Positions 59,310 to 64,000 of a stretch of 64,000 nucleotides of DNA are shown in pieces. Below the pieces are notes generated by a model. That model was given only the letters and a program-made list of their open reading frames with translations. It made no database searches and had not been told where the DNA came from. Location of the stretch: assembly GCA_002914805.1 (NCBI GenBank), contig JXTB01000201.1:371179-435178 (forward strand), in the 5' to 3' direction. The stretch is from Parasponia andersonii (lineage: Eukaryota; Streptophyta; Magnoliopsida; Rosales; Cannabaceae). How positions within the stretch are numbered: position 1 is the first letter of the stretch; each line of letters starts with the position of its first letter. The translations under genes were made by a program, and so were the position numbers.

Positions 59310-62300
59310 ATGGCTTCGAATCAAAATCAGGGATTGCAATCTGTTACAGATTCAGAGTTAGACTCATTGAGGAGGCAGCTCTGCTTCCCCGGAGGAGTGA
59401 CGCTTCAACGAGTCAAAGGCCCCGCAGACTGGTACCTTCGGCCCTGCGCCCCCGAGGGTTCCATCGTTTTGGGTAGGAAGCACCTGGACTGCCTGCGATT
59501 CCCTCTTCCCCCTCTAATCCATCAATTTTTTGCCCTGATGGGGATCCACTCAATGCAACTGAATACAAATGGGATTATGATTCTGATGGGGCTCTCTGCC
59601 CTGTCAGTCATCTATAACACGCATATCGACCTGGAGGTGGTCTTCTATGCTTATAAATTTGTTCTCATTCCCAAGAAGAGCTCCTACCCCACCTTCTATC
59701 TCCAACCGCTGCCTGGGCGCCACATCTTTTAGGGATTACCGCGGTCAGACAAACAATGGGACTCTCACGCCAGGCTTTATGCTGTTGGAGGGGCGTGGTG
59801 CTCCCCTTGGGTGAACGGAGAACATTTCCAAGTCCTCTCAGTCTTCCTGCAGAGTAAGCATCGGACTATGACCTTTGGGTCTAAGTTCTCTCATGGTTTT
59901 ATTGCTCATGTTACTTTGCCCTATGCAGCCTCAGTGGAAGAAAGCAGGTTCGAGCCGCACCTATCGGCTGGGCGGCTCAAAAGTCTGGAGGGGATCATTA
60001 TCTTCTGCTCCCCGGGGGAATGCCAGCACATTCAAGCCGTCCTCAACCCCCTGACGATGAACCTGATGCCCAGGATGGTCTCATACCTCCCTTCTCCTTT
60101 AGATACCTGGGTCGTCACCAAGCACCTGAGGAGTCGGCTCGACACCTCCGCCCTGAACCGATTTCGCTGGGACGAAAGTGACCCGATCACCATGGTGAGT
60201 CGGCAGGTTGCGGCCTCAAGCTAGCTGGCGGGCACCAACGATCTGGTAGCACCGTCAAACCACGAACTCGAGGAGACCGTGAGGCTGGTGGCCGCGGAGT
60301 GCATCAAGTTCCCCGAGGAAGAAAACGCCGCCCCCAAAAGGGTTAGGGGTAAGTTTATTTTTAAGTCTTTGAATCTTCGTGGGTTGGGCCGTAACCGCAT
60401 ACTAACTTCGTCGTCTATTTTCCACAGGCTCTGAGACGGGCCCGTCTGCTGGCCCTTCTCCCATCAAAGGGAGAGTTGCGGCGTCAAAAGCTCAAGTTAA
60501 GACGTCCGTTGGACGGTGCCTGGTGGTGCATACGAGGGGAGCAGAATCAGTGGTTCCTCGTCCCGACGCCGGCGGGTCTCTAGCCGGAGGGCCGCCTGCC
60601 TTTCTGATCACGCGCGGGGAAGCGACGGTGATGCCTGGTCTGACCGGGGGGTCTGCAGCAGTGATCTCCCCCACCCCTGACTCCGGCTCGAAATCGAGTG
60701 CCGCTAGCCTCGATAGAGAGATCGCCGAGCTCAGTGGGGGAGCTTCGAGACTGAAATCCAGACTCTCCTCTCCTCCTCCGGTCCCCGCAAAGCGGCAACG
60801 CGAGGTCGGTTCATCAAATGAGGAAGAGGGCTGGGTGGAGAAGAGGAGCAGGGTCGTCCTTTCGTCCGATAGTGACGACGATGGGGCGACGCTGACCCTT
60901 CTAAGGAGGAAACGGTCAGCATGCGGTAGCCAGTCCGGAAGAGGTGTGCCGCCTCTCTCCGTCCTCGACGGCGCTTCTGACGGCTCCGGGCCTTCCTCTA
61001 TTGCCCCTGCTCCGGAGGCGTGCCCGGCAGATGGAGGGGATACTCCAATGACCGTCGAGGAGGGGCCATGCTCCCTGGGCGTGAATACTGCACAAAGGGG
61101 TGATCCAGCCATGGAGCCGGAGCTGGAGGCCCTTACTCCAGAGAACGTCGAGCTTCTCACCACCCGCACTCTCGCGCAGGTTTGTCACACTTGGGTGTTT
61201 TTATGTTTTTTTTTTCCATGTCTTTGACTAATGCCGACCCCCTCCTTTGTTGCTTAACTTGCAGCTGTCCGCCATCCGGTCTTTCTACTCTGATCGCGTC
61301 AAGGGTCTGACCGAAGAGCTGAGCTCCCGTTCCGCACTGGCCGAGCACAGCGAGGCCGCCCTCGCCGAATTGCGGTCTGATTTTGACACATATCGAGGCC
61401 TCGAAGAAGCGAGGGTTAGCAGCGCGGTGGCGCACGCCATGAGTGTTGAGAAAGCCAGGAGCAAGGAGCTAGCGGCGAGATTAGCTCAAACGGAAGCGGA
61501 CAAGCTTGCTCATTCCGAAGCCGCCAGGTTGAGATCAAAGAGCAAGAGCTTCAGAGTGCGGGGGCAGAGATGAGACTGGCCTATATCGCTCGAGATCAGG
61601 CTGTCGAGGATGCCAAAGAAGCGAGGAAAGCTGAGGCGGCGGCCAAGCTTGAAGCCCATGCTCTACAACGCAGGCTCGATCGGTCCCACGAGGTAAACCG
61701 ACATCTTTTTCTGGACCATAAAAATCTGATGGGTGCTCAGGTGGAGGCATCTCGTAAATATTGCACGGATCTCGCTGGTATTAATTCTTTGTTGGTCGAC
61801 TTATCGCAGCGGCAGGCGGAGCTTAGACTGGCGGCGCTGAAGGACAGACTGGCAGATGCAGAGAAGTTGAAAATAAGGTACCAGAAGCAGGTGGACGTTC
61901 TTTCTGCAGAAAGTTATAGGTCTTGCTGGGAGAACAGAATATTTGAAAACCATGCCGAGATGGTAACACCATACCAATTTGACGATCAGAAAGGCATCGA
62001 GAGGGACCACTACTCCATCAAGCACTACATGCAGCAGCTCGAGGATGAGATCAAAATTATATATCCATCGGACGTGCTGGAGATGCTTGNGCGGACAAGC
62101 TTGCTCATTCCGAAGCCGCCAGGTTGAGATCAAAGAGCAAGAGCTTCAGAGTGCGGGGGCAGAGATGAGACTGGCCTATATCGCTCGAGATCAGGCTGTC
62201 GAGGATGCCAAAGAAGCGAGGAAAGCTGAGGCGGCGGCCAAGCTTGAAGCCCATGCTCTACAACGCAGGCTCGATCGGTCCCACGAGGTAAACCGACATC

Positions 62301-62905
62301 TTTTTCTGGACCATAAAAATCTGATGGGTGCTCAGGTGGAGGCATCTCGTAAATATTGCACGGATCTCGCTGGTATTAATTCTTTGTTGGTCGACTTATC
62401 GCAGCGGCAGGCGGAGCTTAGACTGGCGGCGCTGAAGGACAGACTGGCAGATGCAGAGAAGTTGAAAATAAGGTACCAGAAGCAGGTGGACGTTCTTTCT
62501 GCAGAAAGTTATAGGTCTTGCTGGGAGAATAGAATATTTGAAAACCATGCCGAGATGGTAACACCATACCAATTTGACGATCAGAAAGGCATCGAGAGGG
62601 ACCACTACTCCATCAAGCACTACATGCAGCAGCTCGAGGATGAGATCAAAATTATATATCCATCGGACGTGCTGGAGATGCTTGCTGCAGAAAAGGATGG
62701 GCCCTCTACGTCTGCTCCTGGTGCTGGTCTGCCAGGTTGAACTCCAGAAGCCCCGGTCATTCAGCCTAGCCCCGGGATCTCAATCAGGGAAGGGTTCGGT
62801 GCGGTCTTCGTATCTAGTGACGAATCCAATCCGGCCACACCACTCTTCTCTGAAGCCGGTCCGAGTGCTAGGGTCGGTCGTGCCTCCTCAGATGGAGGTA
62901 ACTAG
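59310..62905 (+). pseudogene. Plant 'putative gypsy type transposon' protein (PF04195-like) with coiled coil, three exons
   Basis: Exon 1 (59310-60348, donor GTAAGT) starts MASNQNQGLQSVTDSELDSL and carries LRFPLPPLIHQFFALMGIHS, the N-terminal domain remembered as Pfam PF04195 in plants. Exon 2 (60428-61179, acceptor CCACAG) is low-complexity and acidic (REIAELSGG, SSDSDDDGA). Exon 3 (from 61265) is a long Glu/Ala/Arg coiled coil (EDAKEARKAEAAAKLEAHAL, QRQAELRLAALKDRLADAEK). Exons join in frame. In-frame stops occur at 59730-59732 (TAG), 60222-60224 (TAG) and 62738-62740 (TGA). The frame also shifts by one near 61530. The last natural stop is TAG 62903-62905. AATAAA follows at 62967-62972. Function is unknown; the family occurs inside large LTR elements. 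Codon use is GC-rich, unlike the rest of the window. Confidence 0.7.
61496..62684 (+). repeat. 594-bp tandem duplication joined by one n
   Basis: 61496-62089 and 62091-62684 have equal length and I found only one difference (AACAGAATATTT against AATAGAATATTT). The n at 62090 sits exactly on the junction. The same one-base frameshift is in both copies. This pattern suggests two contig ends that overlap and were not merged, or a very recent duplication. Confidence 0.93.
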
Positions 62906-63168
62906 GCTCCTCCCCCCCCCCAAATTATGTATATTTGTACAGTTAATTGTTTGTTGTAGCCCTTCAAATAAATGACAAAGGACGCCCCGTCATTTTTAGA
63001 CTGTTTTCTTTTGCTTTCCACCATTTGTCTAACTGACTGTAAGGACATGATTTCGGGTTATTAGCGAGCTTTCCTGGGGTCATGGTTACTCGGAACGTCT
63101 TCAGACATAAGGGTGCAAGCTTTGGTTCATCCTGTTTTGCAGAACTGTAACCTTCGTTATAACTTGTT
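62906..63168. other. 3' region of the transposon-like gene
   Basis: It contains a C10-like run at about 62913-62922, AATAAA at 62967-62972, and T-rich sequence. It is probably the 3' UTR and following element sequence. Confidence 0.45.
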
Positions 63169-63378
63169 TTGGCAGAGTTCGACCCTCGCGTGTGGCTAGA
63201 CTTCTCCGACCCCAAATGGGACCGTGCTCGGAGCCAGCTCCAAGGTTTAGTTGACCATTGCTTAGACCCGTCGTTGCAGAGGAGGAGGCCCGGGCTTGGC
63301 TCTTATCGAGAACATACTGGGCATTATCATGCCGACGTCTCCCTAAGAGTCCGCTCTAAACCTGCGCCTCGTCAATAG
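63169..63378 (+). other. Short GC-rich open frame of unknown nature
   Basis: Seventy codons read MAEFDPRVWLDFSDPKWDRA and end at TAG 63376-63378. An acceptor-like TTTTGGCAG precedes it (63168-63176), so it could be a further exon of the transposon-like gene. I do not recognise the protein. Confidence 0.3.
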
Positions 63379-63727
63379 GGCTCCTGAGTGTTTACTGCCA
63401 TTACTCATGTACTTTGTAGTTTTAGGACATAATACATAGGCTTTTAATCTTGATTCTTGCTTTCATGTTTGACTTGTCTCTGAACTACTTCCAACGGGTA
63501 GATTCCAGATCTGTTCACATCTTGACCATGTAAAGATAGATCTTTACTTGGCTAGCGTCTGTTTCCCTTTAGCTTGTCGTGTGGTCAAAACATTCCTTAG
63601 GGAGGGTCCACTTCCAATGGGTGGATTCTGACTTTGCCTTCCCTTAGCTCTTCCTTTAGCCTAAAGTGTTCCTTCGGGGGTCCTAGTTAGCTTTTTTGGT
63701 TACATGCCCCCACTTTCTTTTCGTACG

Positions 63728-64000
63728 TTTTCTCGGGTCATCGACAGTAACATGAGTCCCAAAATACGGACATTTTCGAAGTCTGCTGGCTGGTTTTAAC
63801 TTTGCACAGCAGTTTATCCTTGGCACATTCAGAGTGCGGGCACTTTCGAGATTTGCTGGCAAGCTTTGGCTTTGCACAGCTGCTCATTCCTCGCACGTTA
63901 TCTCGGGTCGTCGATGAGCGACATGAGTCCCAGAGTACGAGCACTTTCGAGATCTGCTGGCAAGCTTTGGCTTTGCACAGCTGCTCATTCCTCGCACGTT
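63728..64000. repeat. Tandem repeat of about 105 bp, continuing past the window end
   Basis: Units share TCTCGGGTC.TCGA.. ACATGAGTCCCA.A.TACG and GCACTTTCGAGAT.TGCTGG, then CTTTGCACAGCTGCTCATTC. One degenerate copy begins near 63730, a shortened copy near 63830 and a full copy at about 63898-64000. Simple plus-strand repeats of this kind are usual in the 3' untranslated region of large plant LTR elements. Confidence 0.85.

Noticed and set aside
60492..61435. Long minus-strand frames opposite the transposon-like gene
   Set aside because: The plus strand has spliced, in-frame exons with low-complexity coding sequence; the minus frames are GC-rich shadows.

Overview
This window is nuclear genomic DNA from a flowering plant, probably a eudicot. 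It is AT-rich and has spliced genes with GT..AG introns, a plant UDP-glycosyltransferase and many plant transposable elements (Ty1/copia, Ty3/gypsy chromovirus, CACTA, and Mutator-like and MITE candidates). I could not identify the species. Undetermined bases occur as a 414-base run at 5841-6254 and as single n at 17303, 21297 and 62090.

Layout. 1-867 holds the last two exons of a TFIIB gene (+). 868-17372 is mostly intergenic. It contains a candidate Mutator-like element with a degenerate inverted repeat (about 1517-3956), a decayed Ty1/copia element on the minus strand (about 5422-8835), a degenerate AT-rich repeat field with a MITE candidate (10600-11290), and a solo Ty3/gypsy LTR with a perfect 5-bp target duplication (13714-15992). 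17373-18923 is a zeatin O-glucosyltransferase-like gene with two compensating frameshifts and a substituted PSPG-box glycine. 19035-29736 is a minus-strand Tekay-like chromovirus with three LTRs, flanked by one target duplication (CAAGA).

30225-56819 is a plus-strand gypsy element of a related family that has been split by nested insertions. A copia-type LTR element (target duplication AGATG) lies inside its gag-pol region. Inside that is a CACTA/En-Spm transposon starting at 34688. Inside the CACTA are a gypsy element reduced to two LTRs and a chromodomain tail (35815-40582) and a solo LTR (42727-44089, target duplication AAAAT) that splits the transposase gene. The CACTA carries decayed TNP2, DUF4216, TNP1-like and Ulp1-like protease regions.

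57880-64000 is much richer in GC. It holds a multi-exon gene resembling the plant 'putative gypsy type transposon' family (PF04195-like N-terminus, coiled-coil C-terminus), with internal stops and an almost perfect 594-bp tandem duplication joined by a single n, probably an assembly fault. Minisatellite-like tandem repeats lie on both sides of it.

Only TFIIB looks like an intact host gene in the visible part. The glucosyltransferase is host-derived but damaged. Nearly everything else is transposon sequence in several stages of decay, and the target duplications allow much of the insertion order to be read directly.
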